Part shown: piece by piece, positions 20,306 to 29,969 of the stretch
Layout: the number at the start of each line of letters is the position of its first letter
Position numbering within the stretch: position 1 is the first letter of the stretch
Assembly (NCBI GenBank): GCA_014800795.1
Contig: JAAVFL010000009.1
Location: forward strand, 1 to 64,000
Length of the DNA: 64,000 nucleotides
Reading direction: 5' to 3'
From: Bacteroidales bacterium
Lineage (GTDB): Bacteria; Bacteroidota; Bacteroidia; Bacteroidales; Muribaculaceae
The notes under the pieces: generated by a model
What the model saw: only the letters and a program-made list of their open reading frames with translations
Database searches by the model: none
Told to the model about the DNA's origin: nothing
Program-made: the position numbers and the translations under genes

Positions 20306-22429
20306 TTATTTCACGAGATCTACTCGACCCTGACACTCGGTAAGCACATTCTTCGCGATCGAAGAAGAAACTTCTGCATAGTGAGAGAAGGTCATTGTCG
20401 AGGTCGCACGACCCGAGGTGATCGTACGCAGAGCGGTAACATAACCGAACATCTCGGCAAGAGGAGCCTGAGCTTTCACAACACGGGCACCGCTGCGCGA
20501 TGTTTCCATACCTTCTACCTGACCGCGACGCTTGTTGAGGTCGGAGATAACGTCACCCATGCTTTCCTCGGGAGTTACTACCTCAATCTTCATGATAGGC
20601 TCCATCAGAACGGGACCTGCCTTTTCCGAACCCTTCTTGAAAGCCTGGATAGCACAAAGCTCGAATGAAAGCTGATCGGAGTCAACCGGGTGGAACGAAC
20701 CATCGATCACAGTAACCTTAAGCTTCTCAACGGGGTATCCGGCGAGAACGCCATTCTTCATTGCATTGGTGAAGCCCTTCTGGATAGCGGGAATGAATTC
20801 CTTAGGAATATTACCACCCTTAACCTCATCCACGAACTGGAGGCTGCCTTCGAATCCTTCGTCAACCGGCTCCATACGTACGATGATATCGGCAAACTTA
20901 CCACGGCCACCGGTCTGCTTCTTGAACACCTCGCGGAGTTCTACCGGTTTGGTGATAGCTTCCTTGTAAGTTACCTGCGGACGGCCCTGGTTGCACTCTA
21001 CCTTGAACTCGCGTTTCAGACGGTCGATAATAATATCGAGGTGAAGCTCACCCATACCCGAGATAACGGTCTGACCGGTTTCCTCGTTGGTAGCCACACG
21101 GAAAGTAGGATCCTCCTCAGCAAGCTTCTGAAGACCTACACCGAGTTTGTCGAGGTCTTTCTGAGTCTTAGGCTCTACCGCGATACCGATAACGGGATCG
21201 GGGAAGTCCATAGCCTCAAGAACAATAGGAGCGTTCTCGTCGCAAAGAGTATCGCCTGTACGGATATCCTTGAAACCAACTCCGGCACCGATATCGCCGC
21301 AACCGATCTTTTCCATCGGGTTCTGCTTGTTCGAGTGCATCTGGAACAGACGGGATACACGCTCCTTCTTGTCGCTACGCGAGTTGAGGACGTAAGATCC
21401 GGCAACAACATCGCCGGAATAAACACGGAAGAAAGTCAGACGGCCTACATACGGGTCAGTCGCGATCTTGAACGCCAGGGCACACATCGGAGCATCGGGC
21501 GAAGGTTCGCGTGTCTCGATCTTATCAGGATCACCTACTGCATGACCCTCTACCGCACCGGCGTCAACCGGGCTGGGGAGGTAAGCGCACACGTCGTCGA
21601 GCAGACACTGAACGCCCTTGTTCTTGAACGAAGATCCGCAGATCATCGGAACGATATCCATCTTCAGGGTTGCTGCACGGAGAGCGCGACGGATCTCATC
21701 TTCAGTTATGGTGGAGGGATCGTCGAAATACTTCTCCATCAGCGCGTCGTCATACTCAGCTACTTTTTCGAGCATCTTGTCGCGCCATTCTTCCGCCTCT
21801 GCCACGAGATTTGCGGGGATTTCCTCAATCGAATACTCTGCGCCCTGTGTCTCGTCGTGCCAGAAGATAGCTTTCATTGTGATAAGGTCAACCACACCTT
21901 TGAAAGTCTCTTCCGCACCGATAGGTATCTGGATAGGACAGGGATTAGCTCCGAGAACATCCTTCAGCTGGCGTACTACCTCGAAGAAGTTCGCGCCGGA
22001 GCGGTCCATCTTGTTCACATAGCCGATACGGGGAACATTATATTTGTCTGCCTGACGCCATACGGTCTCAGACTGGGGCTCAACACCACCTACCGCGCAG
22101 AAAGTTGCCACAGCGCCGTCAAGCACACGAAGCGAGCGCTCCACCTCTACGGTAAAGTCTACGTGTCCCGGGGTGTCAATAAGGTTGATTTTGTATTTAT
22201 CTCCTGCGTAATTCCAGAATGCGGTGGTGGCGGCAGAGGTAATCGTGATGCCTCGCTCCTGCTCCTGGGCCATCCAGTCCATGGTAGCGCCACCGTCGTG
22301 AACCTCACCGATTTTGTGAGTCAGACCGGTATAGAACAGAATACGCTCGGAAGTGGTGGTCTTACCGGCATCGATATGAGCCATGATGCCGATGTTACGC
22401 GTAAATTTTAAGTGTTCGTCTTTAGCCAT
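20306..22429 (-). CDS. fusA: Translation elongation factor G
   Basis: 707 residues. GTPase driving translocation and, with RRF, ribosome recycling. G1 [19 protein letters not shown], the switch-[22 protein letters not shown], and G4 NKMDR are visible, followed by the domain IV-V region ([20 protein letters not shown]). The long reading frame on the opposite strand here is an artefact of codon bias. 41 nt after rpsG. Confidence 0.98.
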   Translation of the reverse strand: MAKDEHLKFTRNIGIMAHIDAGKTTTSERILFYTGLTHKIGEVHDGGATMDWMAQEQERGITITSAATTAFWNYAGDKYKINLIDTPGHVDFTVEVERSLRVLDGAVATFCAVGGVEPQSETVWRQADKYNVPRIGYVNKMDRSGANFFEVVRQLKDVLGANPCPIQIPIGAEETFKGVVDLITMKAIFWHDETQGAEYSIEEIPANLVAEAEEWRDKMLEKVAEYDDALMEKYFDDPSTITEDEIRRALRAATLKMDIVPMICGSSFKNKGVQCLLDDVCAYLPSPVDAGAVEGHAVGDPDKIETREPSPDAPMCALAFKIATDPYVGRLTFFRVYSGDVVAGSYVLNSRSDKKERVSRLFQMHSNKQNPMEKIGCGDIGAGVGFKDIRTGDTLCDENAPIVLEAMDFPDPVIGIAVEPKTQKDLDKLGVGLQKLAEEDPTFRVATNEETGQTVISGMGELHLDIIIDRLKREFKVECNQGRPQVTYKEAITKPVELREVFKKQTGGRGKFADIIVRMEPVDEGFEGSLQFVDEVKGGNIPKEFIPAIQKGFTNAMKNGVLAGYPVEKLKVTVIDGSFHPVDSDQLSFELCAIQAFKKGSEKAGPVLMEPIMKIEVVTPEESMGDVISDLNKRRGQVEGMETSRSGARVVKAQAPLAEMFGYVTALRTITSGRATSTMTFSHYAEVSSSIAKNVLTECQGRVDLVK

Positions 22430-22470
22430 TTTGCTGTATAATCTTTGAACCTTTATTAATCAATGGAACA

Positions 22471-22947
22471 TCAGAAACGGAAGTGGGCGAATGCGCGGTT
22501 GGCTTCTGCCATCTTGTGCATATCTTCCTTACGCTTGAATGCGCCACCCTGGTCGTTGAAAGCGTCCATGATTTCAGCGGCGAGCTTGTCGCTCATAGTC
22601 TTGCCGCCGCGCTTGCGTGCGTAATTGATAAGGTTCTTCATCGAAATCGACTCTTTGCGGTCGGGACGGATCTCGGTGGGCACCTGGAAAGTGGCGCCAC
22701 CTACACGGCGTGATTTAACCTCCACCTGGGGAGTTACATTCTCAAGCGCCTTCTTCCAGATTTCGAGAGCGGTACGCTCCTCGTCATGCATCTTGCTCTT
22801 TACAGTTTCAAGAGCTGTGTAGAAGATAGTGAAGGCCGTGTTCTTTTTGCCGTCATACATAAGGTGATTGACGAACTTTGTCACTTTCACGTCATGAAAC
22901 ACGGGATCAGGAAGTATCACGCGTTTCTTTGGCTTAGCTTTTCTCAT
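22471..22947 (-). CDS. rpsG: 30S ribosomal protein S7 (uS7)
   Basis: 158 residues. Nucleates assembly of the 30S head; in E. coli it represses str operon translation. [40 protein letters not shown] and [20 protein letters not shown] match the family. It follows a 207-nt spacer with a GC hairpin after rpsL. Confidence 0.98.
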   Translation of the reverse strand: MRKAKPKKRVILPDPVFHDVKVTKFVNHLMYDGKKNTAFTIFYTALETVKSKMHDEERTALEIWKKALENVTPQVEVKSRRVGGATFQVPTEIRPDRKESISMKNLINYARKRGGKTMSDKLAAEIMDAFNDQGGAFKRKEDMHKMAEANRAFAHFRF

Positions 22948-23154
22948 TTCGAATTTTAGAAAAGATGTGTTTTTGCTCTTTCGTCGTGGCTGGTGTCTTC
23001 TTCAGCCGCGCCCTCCGGCGCGCTTACTCAACCGTTGTCAGCTCCGGGAAATCAAAAACGATGTTTTGAAAAGTGGGTTGATTTCTCGTGGTGCTATTTA
23101 GTTACTTCACCTTTCGGGATTCTGCCTGAAGGTCAGAAATCGGCTCCCGCAAGA
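22948..23154 (-). promoter_or_regulatory. 207-nt spacer between rpsL and rpsG with GC hairpin
   Basis: cgcgcc (23007-23012) and ggcgcg (23017-23022) form a perfect 6-bp stem with a 4-nt loop. No coding frame or TAnnTTTG box on the minus strand is supported. In enterobacteria the S7 target lies in the rpsL-rpsG spacer, so a similar function is possible. Confidence 0.4.
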
Positions 23155-23544
23155 TTACTTCTTAGCCGCACCGGCTTTAGGACGCTTGGCTCCGTATTTG
23201 GAACGACGCTGTGTGCGATCCTTGACACCGGAGGTATCAAGAGTACCGCGAACGATGTGGTAACGCACACCGGGAAGATCTTTCACACGACCGCCGCGAA
23301 CGAGCACGATCGAGTGCTCCTGCAGATTGTGACCTTCACCGGGGATATAAGAGTTAACCTCTTTACCGTTTGTGAGGCGCACACGGGCAACTTTACGCAT
23401 GGCCGAGTTAGGTTTTTTAGGTGTGGTAGTGTAGACGCGCACGCAAACTCCACGACGCTGAGGGCAGGAGTCCAACGCGGGCGACTTGCTCTTGTCCACA
23501 AGAGTTTCGCGTCCTTTTCTTACTAACTGCTGAATAGTAGGCAT
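23155..23544 (-). CDS. rpsL: 30S ribosomal protein S12 (uS12)
   Basis: 129 residues. Decoding-centre protein. [20 protein letters not shown], the loop [20 protein letters not shown] and [20 protein letters not shown] are complete. The Lys residues whose change gives streptomycin resistance are wild type (TPKKPNSA and GRVKDLPG). First gene of the supercluster, with a consensus promoter about 150 nt upstream. Confidence 0.98.
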   Translation of the reverse strand: MPTIQQLVRKGRETLVDKSKSPALDSCPQRRGVCVRVYTTTPKKPNSAMRKVARVRLTNGKEVNSYIPGEGHNLQEHSIVLVRGGRVKDLPGVRYHIVRGTLDTSGVKDRTQRRSKYGAKRPKAGAAKK

Positions 23545-23700
23545 CTTAGTTTGTTTGTGATTTATTTTACTTTAACTCTAAAATTTCATTTCCTTCAGAG
23601 CAGCCGGATTATTCCGACCGCACATAATTCACACACCCTACACACCTCATCCTCAACAGATTAAGATGCACGAGGGCGCGCGAGCCTCTGAAAAGCGTTG

Positions 23701-23732
23701 CAAAATTACGATTTATTTTCCTAATTGCCAAA
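23701..23732 (-). promoter_or_regulatory. Main promoter of the str-S10-spc-alpha cluster
   Basis: On the minus strand TTTG (23729-23732) is followed after exactly 20 nt by TAATTTTG (23701-23708), a complete Bacteroidetes consensus. Transcription would start near 23695, giving rpsL a leader of about 150 nt. The stretch 23545-23700 contains no gene. Confidence 0.75.
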
Positions 23733-23866
23733 CAATTTCATATTTAAAATCAAAAAATTACGCGACAAAAACTCCAGCCGAAATCACCGCCGGCAGACAC
23801 CTGCGGTTTTTCAGAAAAATCAGCTATACGTATTTTTTTACGACCTGCTCAATTAAATAATTTTCG

Positions 23867-23874
23867 TATATTTG
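23867..23874 (+). promoter_or_regulatory. -7 box of the bioB promoter
   Basis: TATATTTG fits TAnnTTTG. No TTG lies at the ideal distance. The transcript would start at about 23880, immediately before the leader with alternative helices at 23883-23938. Confidence 0.5.
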
Positions 23875-23882
23875 CACCGACA

Positions 23883-23938
23883 GAAAAGCGTAGCGAACTT
23901 TTCGGTCTCACGGACCGCAAAAATTCTTTACGCTTTTT
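23883..23938 (+). promoter_or_regulatory. bioB leader with mutually exclusive helices
   Basis: Helix A: gaaaag (23883-23888) with cttttc (23898-23903). Helix B: aaaagcgta (23884-23892) with tacgctttt (23929-23937), perfect over 9 bp. A and B compete for the same strand. Helix C: cggtc (23903-23907) with gaccg (23913-23917). Helix B ends in a T-run, so it could act as a terminator-like state. A switch or attenuator is inferred; no known riboswitch class was recognised. Confidence 0.45.
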
Positions 23939-23987
23939 CAATTTGCCGATGCGGTCAGGCAACCAACCGGACAACATTACACAACAG

Positions 23988-25010
23988 ATGAAAACTACCG
24001 AGTTACAACCATCACAGGAGATTACACTCCTCCAGCACCTCGAAAAACAAGCCGTAGAAGGAATACCCGCCTCCATCGACGACTGCATCGCCATTGCCGA
24101 CGGAATCGGCGACAGCACCGACTGGAACAACGGGCTGTTCGGAGCCCTCTGCGACGCGGCAGACCGAGTGCGTGAAGCCATCCACGGAGACACGGCAGAC
24201 ACCTGCTCCATTGTCAACGGACGATCCGGCCGATGCACCGAAGACTGCAAATGGTGTGCCCAGTCAGACCGCCACAACACCGGATGCCGTGAATACGACT
24301 TTATCAGCGAGCAGGAATACTTCGACACCCTTATGGCCAATCATCACGCCGGTGTGCGCCGCTTCTCAATCGTTTGTTCAGGCAGGAAAGTAGCGATGAA
24401 CGACATCCGACGCTACTGCGAACTTTACAAACGCTCACGTGAGCTCTCCCCTATCAGCCTCTGCGCATCGATGGGCCTTCTCAACAAAGAGGAACTGCAG
24501 GCGCTCTACGACGCAGGCGTACGCCGCTACCACTGCAATATAGAAACTGCCGCATCCTACTTCCCGGCCCTCTGTACCACCCACACACGCGAAGACAAAC
24601 TACGCACAATACGCTACGCCCACGAAGTCGGCATGGAAGTTTGCTCCGGCGGCATCATAGGAATGGGCGAAAACCTGCGCCAGCGCCTTGAAATGGCTGC
24701 CGAAAGCCGCGACGCAGGCGCAGTTTCCATACCCGTAAATCTTCTCAATCCCATACCCGGGACACCGTTGCAGCACACTCCCCTCATCAGCGAGCGCGAC
24801 GTCGTACTCACAGTCGCCCTGATGCGTCTCGTCGCACCACGCCAATCCATACGCTTCGCCGGAGGAAGAGCCCGCATGTCGCGCCAAGCCACGGCCCGCA
24901 TGCTGCGCGGAGGAGCCAACGGCGCCATTGTCGGCGATATGCTCACAACCATCGGCAACGCCATGGACGAGGACCGGCAGCTATTCGCCTCAGCAGGACT
25001 TAAAATCTGA
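23988..25010 (+). CDS. bioB: Biotin synthase (radical SAM)
   Basis: 340 residues from the ATG at 23988 (MKTTELQPSQEITLLQHLEK). An earlier ATG at 23949 or TTG at 23943 would add a short tail and cannot be excluded. BioB inserts sulfur into dethiobiotin. Radical SAM motif CTEDCKWCAQS binds the 4Fe-4S cluster; Cys of SIVCSGRK and HCNIETAASYFPALCTTHT, and the Arg of IRFAGGRARMS fit the auxiliary cluster site. The other biotin genes are absent from the window. A kinase-like gene follows after 42 nt. Confidence 0.93.
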   Translation: MKTTELQPSQEITLLQHLEKQAVEGIPASIDDCIAIADGIGDSTDWNNGLFGALCDAADRVREAIHGDTADTCSIVNGRSGRCTEDCKWCAQSDRHNTGCREYDFISEQEYFDTLMANHHAGVRRFSIVCSGRKVAMNDIRRYCELYKRSRELSPISLCASMGLLNKEELQALYDAGVRRYHCNIETAASYFPALCTTHTREDKLRTIRYAHEVGMEVCSGGIIGMGENLRQRLEMAAESRDAGAVSIPVNLLNPIPGTPLQHTPLISERDVVLTVALMRLVAPRQSIRFAGGRARMSRQATARMLRGGANGAIVGDMLTTIGNAMDEDRQLFASAGLKI

Positions 25011-25052
25011 CCCTTCACTTTCTAAACTTCATAACATCTCAACTTCCACACC

Positions 25053-25709
25053 ATGACAGACAGACCACGCTTTGTAATCACCGTCGGGCGCCAGTTCGGT
25101 AGCGGCGGACGCGAACTCGGAAAGAAACTCGCAGAGCGCTTCGGTATAGAATATTACGACAAGAAGCTACTTTGGGATGCCGCCGGGCGTGCCGGCATGT
25201 CGCATGAAATATTTGAAAAAAACGACGAACGCATGCCACGCCTGATCGGAAGCTCAGTAGGCTTCAACATGGGCTACGGCCAGCTGCCTTGGTATAACGG
25301 AGAAGCCATGATGACCGACTCCATCTACAGCGCCCTTGCCGACGTGATGGAACACCTCGCCGACACAACACCCTGCGTAATCGTCGGCCGATCCGCCGAC
25401 CACGTGCTCCGCGACCACCCCGTTCCTCGCGTCAGCCTGTTCGTTCACGCGCCTATGGACACACGCGTAAAAAGAATAATGAGCCGTCAGAACGACCTCA
25501 AAAACGAAAATGCCGCACGCAGTCTGGCCGAAAAATCCGACAAACTACGCTCGGCATACTATAATTTCTACACCGACAAGAAGTGGGGCGATGCAGCCTC
25601 TTACGATCTCACCCTCGATTCATCCAAACTATCCATGGACGAAATATGCGACATCGTGGCGCTATACATACGCCACCGCTACGGCATAGATCCGGAGCAG
25701 AAACAATAA
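25053..25709 (+). CDS. Cytidylate kinase-like family protein
   Basis: 218 residues. P-loop near the N-terminus: ITVGRQFGSGGRELGKKLAE, followed by FGIEYYDKKLLWDAA. An adenylate/cytidylate-kinase-like core with VIVGRSADHVLRDHPVPRVS and a lid-like Arg-rich helix MDTRVKRIMSRQ follows. It belongs to the cytidylate-kinase-like family distinct from canonical Cmk; its true substrate is not established. Likely co-transcribed with bioB, 42 nt upstream. Confidence 0.85.
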   Translation: MTDRPRFVITVGRQFGSGGRELGKKLAERFGIEYYDKKLLWDAAGRAGMSHEIFEKNDERMPRLIGSSVGFNMGYGQLPWYNGEAMMTDSIYSALADVMEHLADTTPCVIVGRSADHVLRDHPVPRVSLFVHAPMDTRVKRIMSRQNDLKNENAARSLAEKSDKLRSAYYNFYTDKKWGDAASYDLTLDSSKLSMDEICDIVALYIRHRYGIDPEQKQ

Positions 25710-25728
25710 CACGACGGGATCAACACTT

Positions 25729-26409
25729 TTACGCGTCTTTCTTATCACCTTCAGATTCATCCGGCTTCACTACCTCCGTTGCAGAGACATCCTCCACACC
25801 TGAGCCACCCTCCGCAATACTCTTATGCTCGCCGGAAGCCACTTCACCGGCAGCTGACGGATGGAGCGGCTCAAGACGATGAGCCTGAACGGAAACCATT
25901 ATGCCGTTAAAGCCATAAAGAACCGCAGCCACACCGGTGATCAGCACCACCCAACGCTCATTCTCCACATCGCGGAGAGATGTGACACACAACATCACCA
26001 CACCCGCGATCATCACAACAATAGGAATAACATACATCCACGCAGGATAATCAACCGGCCGGCGCTTGTGGGAGATAAGGAACACCTGAAAGGCACCACC
26101 CGCCAACATAAGCACGGCAAACGGATAAATAAGCAACGGACGAAATATATCCGGAAGCAACATTATACAGGCCCCGAGGCCGAGGCCACCCACGCCGCAT
26201 ACCATCTGAATACCACGGTAACCGGCCGAATGACGGTTTTTACCGGTGAAGAATGTCGCAATCAGCAATATCAGTGCCGGAAGTGCAAAAGCCAGACCGC
26301 ATAAAAAAACTATACTGCGCGGAATTTCATCTCCATCAAAAAAATAGATAAAAACAGCTCCTAAAAGCAGCACCAGAATCGAAATAAAAGCATTACCTTT
26401 GTTTGACAT
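25729..26409 (-). CDS. DUF308-like multi-helix membrane protein
   Basis: 226 residues. About six hydrophobic helices in residues 1-180 (for example ISILVLLLGAVFIYFF and VIPIVVMIAGVVMLCV), similar in pattern to HdeD/DUF308 acid-stress membrane proteins. Residues 182-226 form a soluble acidic tail ending DESEGDKKDA. It is convergent with the kinase gene and divergent from mtnN. Function unknown; the family call rests on helix pattern, not on a motif. Confidence 0.55.
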   Translation of the reverse strand: MSNKGNAFISILVLLLGAVFIYFFDGDEIPRSIVFLCGLAFALPALILLIATFFTGKNRHSAGYRGIQMVCGVGGLGLGACIMLLPDIFRPLLIYPFAVLMLAGGAFQVFLISHKRRPVDYPAWMYVIPIVVMIAGVVMLCVTSLRDVENERWVVLITGVAAVLYGFNGIMVSVQAHRLEPLHPSAAGEVASGEHKSIAEGGSGVEDVSATEVVKPDESEGDKKDA

Positions 26410-26540
26410 ATCGTTGAAACGTTTGATTACACATTACGTTTTCGGCATATCCGGTCCGCAATCCGGGCTTCAGAAACCACAAGATACAGAACCGGACTTT
26501 TAAAAGAATAATGAACTAAAGTAGAAAATTGTTTTGAACT

Positions 26541-27242
26541 ATGAGCAATATTCTTCCGGCCGGGAATCTTACCGGCGTGATAGTTGCGATGGATTCCGAG
26601 CTGAATATGCTTCTCGCCGAGATGTCAGACCACTCAGAAACCGATGCAAACGGATATACCTTCCACCGCGGAACCATCGGCAACCGTGAAATCATAGCCA
26701 TGCAGTGCGGCATCGGCAAAGTCAATGCAGCCGTAGGAGCTCTCACCATGATAGAGCGTTTCGCGCCAGACGCCATCATCAATACAGGCATTGCCGGAGG
26801 CACCGGAGGCGGAGCCGCCATACTCGACGTTGTTGTGGGCACCGATGTCGCATACCACGACGTATGGTGCGGACCCGGCAACGAACCCGGCCAGGTTCAG
26901 GGCCTCCCTTCACGCTTCGCCGGCGCCACCGACCTGTTCGGCATTGACGCTGCCACCCCCGGTGTGAAACTCGGCCTCATCGCTTCCGGCGACCGCTTCG
27001 TCAGCACACCGGCGGAACTCGCGGCTGTTCTTGAAGCACAACCCGACGCAATGGCCGTCGACATGGAATCAGGCGCCATCGCACAGGTCTGCCATATGAA
27101 AGGAACCCCATTCCTCGCAATCCGCGTCGTAAGCGACACACCCGGAACCGAAAATCACATCGACCAATACCTCGACTTCTGGAACATCGCTCCCGGCCGA
27201 ACGTTCGCCATACTCCGCTCCATACTCAATCCAGCCACCTAA
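26541..27242 (+). CDS. mtnN: 5'-methylthioadenosine/S-adenosylhomocysteine nucleosidase
   Basis: 233 residues. Cleaves adenine from S-adenosylhomocysteine and methylthioadenosine. GVIVAMDSELNMLL carries the first catalytic Glu, GIAGGTGGGAAILDVVVGTD forms the substrate pocket, AVDMESGAIAQVC binds ribose and the proton donor Asp is in VSDTPGTENH. The product S-ribosylhomocysteine feeds luxS, 10 nt downstream, so the two form a methyl-cycle operon. Confidence 0.95.
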   Translation: MSNILPAGNLTGVIVAMDSELNMLLAEMSDHSETDANGYTFHRGTIGNREIIAMQCGIGKVNAAVGALTMIERFAPDAIINTGIAGGTGGGAAILDVVVGTDVAYHDVWCGPGNEPGQVQGLPSRFAGATDLFGIDAATPGVKLGLIASGDRFVSTPAELAAVLEAQPDAMAVDMESGAIAQVCHMKGTPFLAIRVVSDTPGTENHIDQYLDFWNIAPGRTFAILRSILNPAT

Positions 27243-27252
27243 ACCGGTTCCG

Positions 27253-27723
27253 ATGCAGAAAATACCCAGCTTTACAATCAACCACCTCATCCTTGAGAAA
27301 GGTGTGTACGTAAGCCGCCGCGACACCACCCCTGCCGGCGACACACTCACTACGTTCGACATACGCATGACCGCCCCAAACCGCGAGCCTGCGCTTACCC
27401 CTGAGACACTCCACGCTATGGAGCATCTCGCCGCGACATTCCTGCGCAACCACCCCATCTGGAAAGACAAAATCGTGTACTGGGGCCCCATGGGATGTTG
27501 CACCGGCAACTACCTCATCATGCAGGGAGCCCTCGAACCGGCCGATATCATTCCAATGCTGAAAGAAACCATGCAGTTCATAGCCCGATTCGAAGGGGAA
27601 ATACCCGGAGCAACACCGCGCGACTGCGGCAACTACAGTTTCATGAATCTCACTGAAGCCAGAAAAGCCGCCGCCACATACCTCGAAACGCTCTCCGATA
27701 ACTGTCCCACTGCATACCGATAG
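27253..27723 (+). CDS. luxS: S-ribosylhomocysteine lyase
   Basis: 156 residues. Converts S-ribosylhomocysteine to homocysteine and DPD, the precursor of AI-2. The metal site is complete: His-x-x-Glu-His in HAMEHLAATF and Cys in RDCGNYSFMN. The catalytic Cys is present in WGPMGCCTGNYLIM. The N-terminus MQKIPSFTINHLILEKGVYV is typical. Second gene after mtnN. Confidence 0.96.
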   Translation: MQKIPSFTINHLILEKGVYVSRRDTTPAGDTLTTFDIRMTAPNREPALTPETLHAMEHLAATFLRNHPIWKDKIVYWGPMGCCTGNYLIMQGALEPADIIPMLKETMQFIARFEGEIPGATPRDCGNYSFMNLTEARKAAATYLETLSDNCPTAYR

Positions 27724-27735
27724 CATTTTTTAACC

Positions 27736-27794
27736 TAATTTTGTTCAAAAACAGCACGCTTCGGGCTCAATAGAATTATTTTTTACTAATTTTG
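27736..27794 (+). promoter_or_regulatory. Two -7 boxes upstream of coaX
   Basis: TAATTTTG occurs at 27736-27743 and again at 27787-27794. The second lies only 8 nt before the coaX ATG (27803), so a transcript from it would have almost no leader. Neither has a clear TTG box at the ideal distance. Confidence 0.5.
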
Positions 27795-27802
27795 CACCCG
27801 AT

Positions 27803-28528
27803 ATGGGTCTCAACTTAACCATAGATCAAGGCAACAGCTCTGCCAAAATAGCCCTCTGGGAGGGCGACTGCCTCGTAGATCAGGAGGTGGCGGCAGCGCT
27901 GTCACAGGAACTGCTCGCGAAAGTCGTGGATCGCTTCCACCCATCGCGGGCCCTCTGCTGTTCCGTCACTGGCAACGGCAAACGCATCGCCGGATGGCTC
28001 GAGACCCGGGGAGTAAAGGCCACCGAAGTCAACTGGCAGATGCCGCTCCCGCTTAAAATCGACTACGCCACACCCCATACCTTGGGCGAAGACCGCATCG
28101 CAGCCGCGGTCGGAGCCTGGAGCATCAACCCCGGAGAAAACTCGCTCGTAGTGGATATGGGGACAGCCGTCACCTACGATCTCGTAAGCGCCGACGGACA
28201 CTTCCGGGGTGGAAACATAGCCCCTGGAATCGGCATGCGCCTACGATCGCTCAACAGCTTCACCGCGCGTCTCCCCAAAGTCGTAGGCTACGGCGACACC
28301 CCGCTGTTCGGAACAGACACCGAAACAGCGATGCGTGCCGGCGCAGTAAGAGGCGTCGTCAGCGAGATCGCATACTACCGCAATTCACTCCCCTCCGGAA
28401 CCCGCGTGGTGCTTACCGGCGGATGGGCACAGAAAGTAAGCGAATTTCTCGATTTCCCGGTAACACTCGACAAATGCCTTGTCACCAAAGGTCTCTTAAG
28501 CATTCTACTGTATAATGAAAATAAATAA
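27803..28528 (+). CDS. coaX: Type III pantothenate kinase
   Basis: 241 residues. First step of coenzyme A synthesis; a potassium-dependent ASKHA-fold kinase. LTIDQGNSSAKIALWEGDCL has the N-terminal phosphate loop with the DxGN-type motif as DQGN; GEDRIAAAVGAW and LVVDMGTAVTYDLVSADG carry catalytic and binding residues, and GGNIAPGIGMRLRSL follows. Overlaps the next gene by 14 nt. Confidence 0.95.
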   Translation: MGLNLTIDQGNSSAKIALWEGDCLVDQEVAAALSQELLAKVVDRFHPSRALCCSVTGNGKRIAGWLETRGVKATEVNWQMPLPLKIDYATPHTLGEDRIAAAVGAWSINPGENSLVVDMGTAVTYDLVSADGHFRGGNIAPGIGMRLRSLNSFTARLPKVVGYGDTPLFGTDTETAMRAGAVRGVVSEIAYYRNSLPSGTRVVLTGGWAQKVSEFLDFPVTLDKCLVTKGLLSILLYNENK

Positions 28529-29786
28529 GACCATAATCGCATCCATCGTAGCGATGGCTGCGCTGGCGCCCGCCGGCGCGAAAGCTGAGAGCAACACTAT
28601 CTCCCCTTACTCACGTTTCGGCTACGGACTTCTGGCCGACCGGACCAACACCATGCAGAAATCGATGGGTGGGGTAGGCTACGCCATGCGCTCAGGAAAA
28701 CAGATCAACTTCATGAATCCCGCCAGCTATGCCGCAATGGATTCGCTCACATTCCTTTTCGACATGGGAATAGACCTTAAGACGCTCCACACCACCGATG
28801 GCGACGAAAAAGGCAACAACTTCACCGGAGGACTCAACTACATCACCATACAGGCACCGCTGACGAAATGGCTATCCGCATCTGCCGGTATGATGCCTGT
28901 ATCTACCGTCGGCTACAGCTTCGGCGATAAAATCACCGACGGCGAGACATCCCATCAAGGAAACGGCGACCTTAACGAAGTGTATCTCGGAATCGGCGCA
29001 CAACCATTCAAAGGATTCACACTCGGTGTCAATGTCGGATACCTCTTCGGAACTCTCGTGAATTCCGACTATGTATATGTCATCGATTCCGATACCGAGA
29101 CATCATCATCCACATCACTCTTCGAGCGGCAGACAGAAGTTCGCGACTACACTCTGCGCCTCGGCCTCCAATACGGTTTCACCGTAGCAGACGACCACGA
29201 AATCACTCTGGGTGCAGTCTACGAACCGGCAAAAACGCTGCGCGGACATGCCCTCGGCATCAAATACGATGTCACATCCGACACCAAGCCCGACACACTC
29301 GCCAACATAAAGCTTCGCGGCAATGCCGGGTTCCCCGAACTCTGGGGTGCCGGAATCAGCTACCATTGGCAGAAACGCCTCATGGCAGAAGTCGATTTCA
29401 CCTACCAGCCCTGGAAAGGAGTGAAATACGCCAACATAAACCAATTCGGCGATGCCACATCACAATTCAGCGATCGCTGGCGCGTAGGGGCCGGTCTTCA
29501 GCTCATCGCCAATCCCCGAGGCAGCTGGATTCAGCGTGTCAACTACCGCCTCGGAGGCTACTACAATCACGATTACCTCACTGTGCAGGGAAACAACGTG
29601 GTTGAATACGGCGTAAGCCTTGGTTTCGGCATGCCGGCTCCCTCCACAAAGACGATGATCAACCTCGCCATAGAATATCGCAACCGCAAAGCCACCCCTA
29701 CCACTCTGGTAAAGGAAGATTACGTAGTCATCACCCTCGGTGTCAACTTCAACGAACTCTGGTTCTGGCGCAACAAACTTCGCTGA
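28515..29786 (+). CDS. Outer-membrane beta-barrel protein
   Basis: 423 residues. Signal peptide (residues 1-24, MKINKTIIASIVAMAALAPA then GAKAE). The mature part has alternating amphipathic strands, NFMNPASYAAMDSLTF and a C-terminal aromatic strand ending in LWFWRNKLR. This profile resembles FadL/PorV-type barrels, which in Bacteroidetes often sit beside coaX and lptC. Ligand unknown. Overlaps coaX by 14 nt. Confidence 0.8.
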   Translation: MKINKTIIASIVAMAALAPAGAKAESNTISPYSRFGYGLLADRTNTMQKSMGGVGYAMRSGKQINFMNPASYAAMDSLTFLFDMGIDLKTLHTTDGDEKGNNFTGGLNYITIQAPLTKWLSASAGMMPVSTVGYSFGDKITDGETSHQGNGDLNEVYLGIGAQPFKGFTLGVNVGYLFGTLVNSDYVYVIDSDTETSSSTSLFERQTEVRDYTLRLGLQYGFTVADDHEITLGAVYEPAKTLRGHALGIKYDVTSDTKPDTLANIKLRGNAGFPELWGAGISYHWQKRLMAEVDFTYQPWKGVKYANINQFGDATSQFSDRWRVGAGLQLIANPRGSWIQRVNYRLGGYYNHDYLTVQGNNVVEYGVSLGFGMPAPSTKTMINLAIEYRNRKATPTTLVKEDYVVITLGVNFNELWFWRNKLR

Positions 29787-29969
29787 ACCGACTGACAGCC
29801 GGCGGCTGAAACTACAAATCCTGCAATTACACGATTTACTACAGATTTTTTCGTAACACCTCAGGCTGTGTGGAAGCCCGCATACGCACGACAAAAGTCT
29901 GATCCGCACCATCGGCCTCCTGTCCCTGAAAAAACATTCCACCCATTGCTGTCCTCCAGTCTACATCGC

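Noticed and set aside
20690-22411. 573-residue open frame on the strand opposite fusA
   Set aside because: It mirrors fusA, has no family motif, no promoter and no coding signature; such frames arise from codon bias in highly expressed genes.
23155-23544. Possible streptomycin-resistance allele in rpsL
   Set aside because: The key Lys residues in TPKKPNSA and GRVKDLPG are unchanged.
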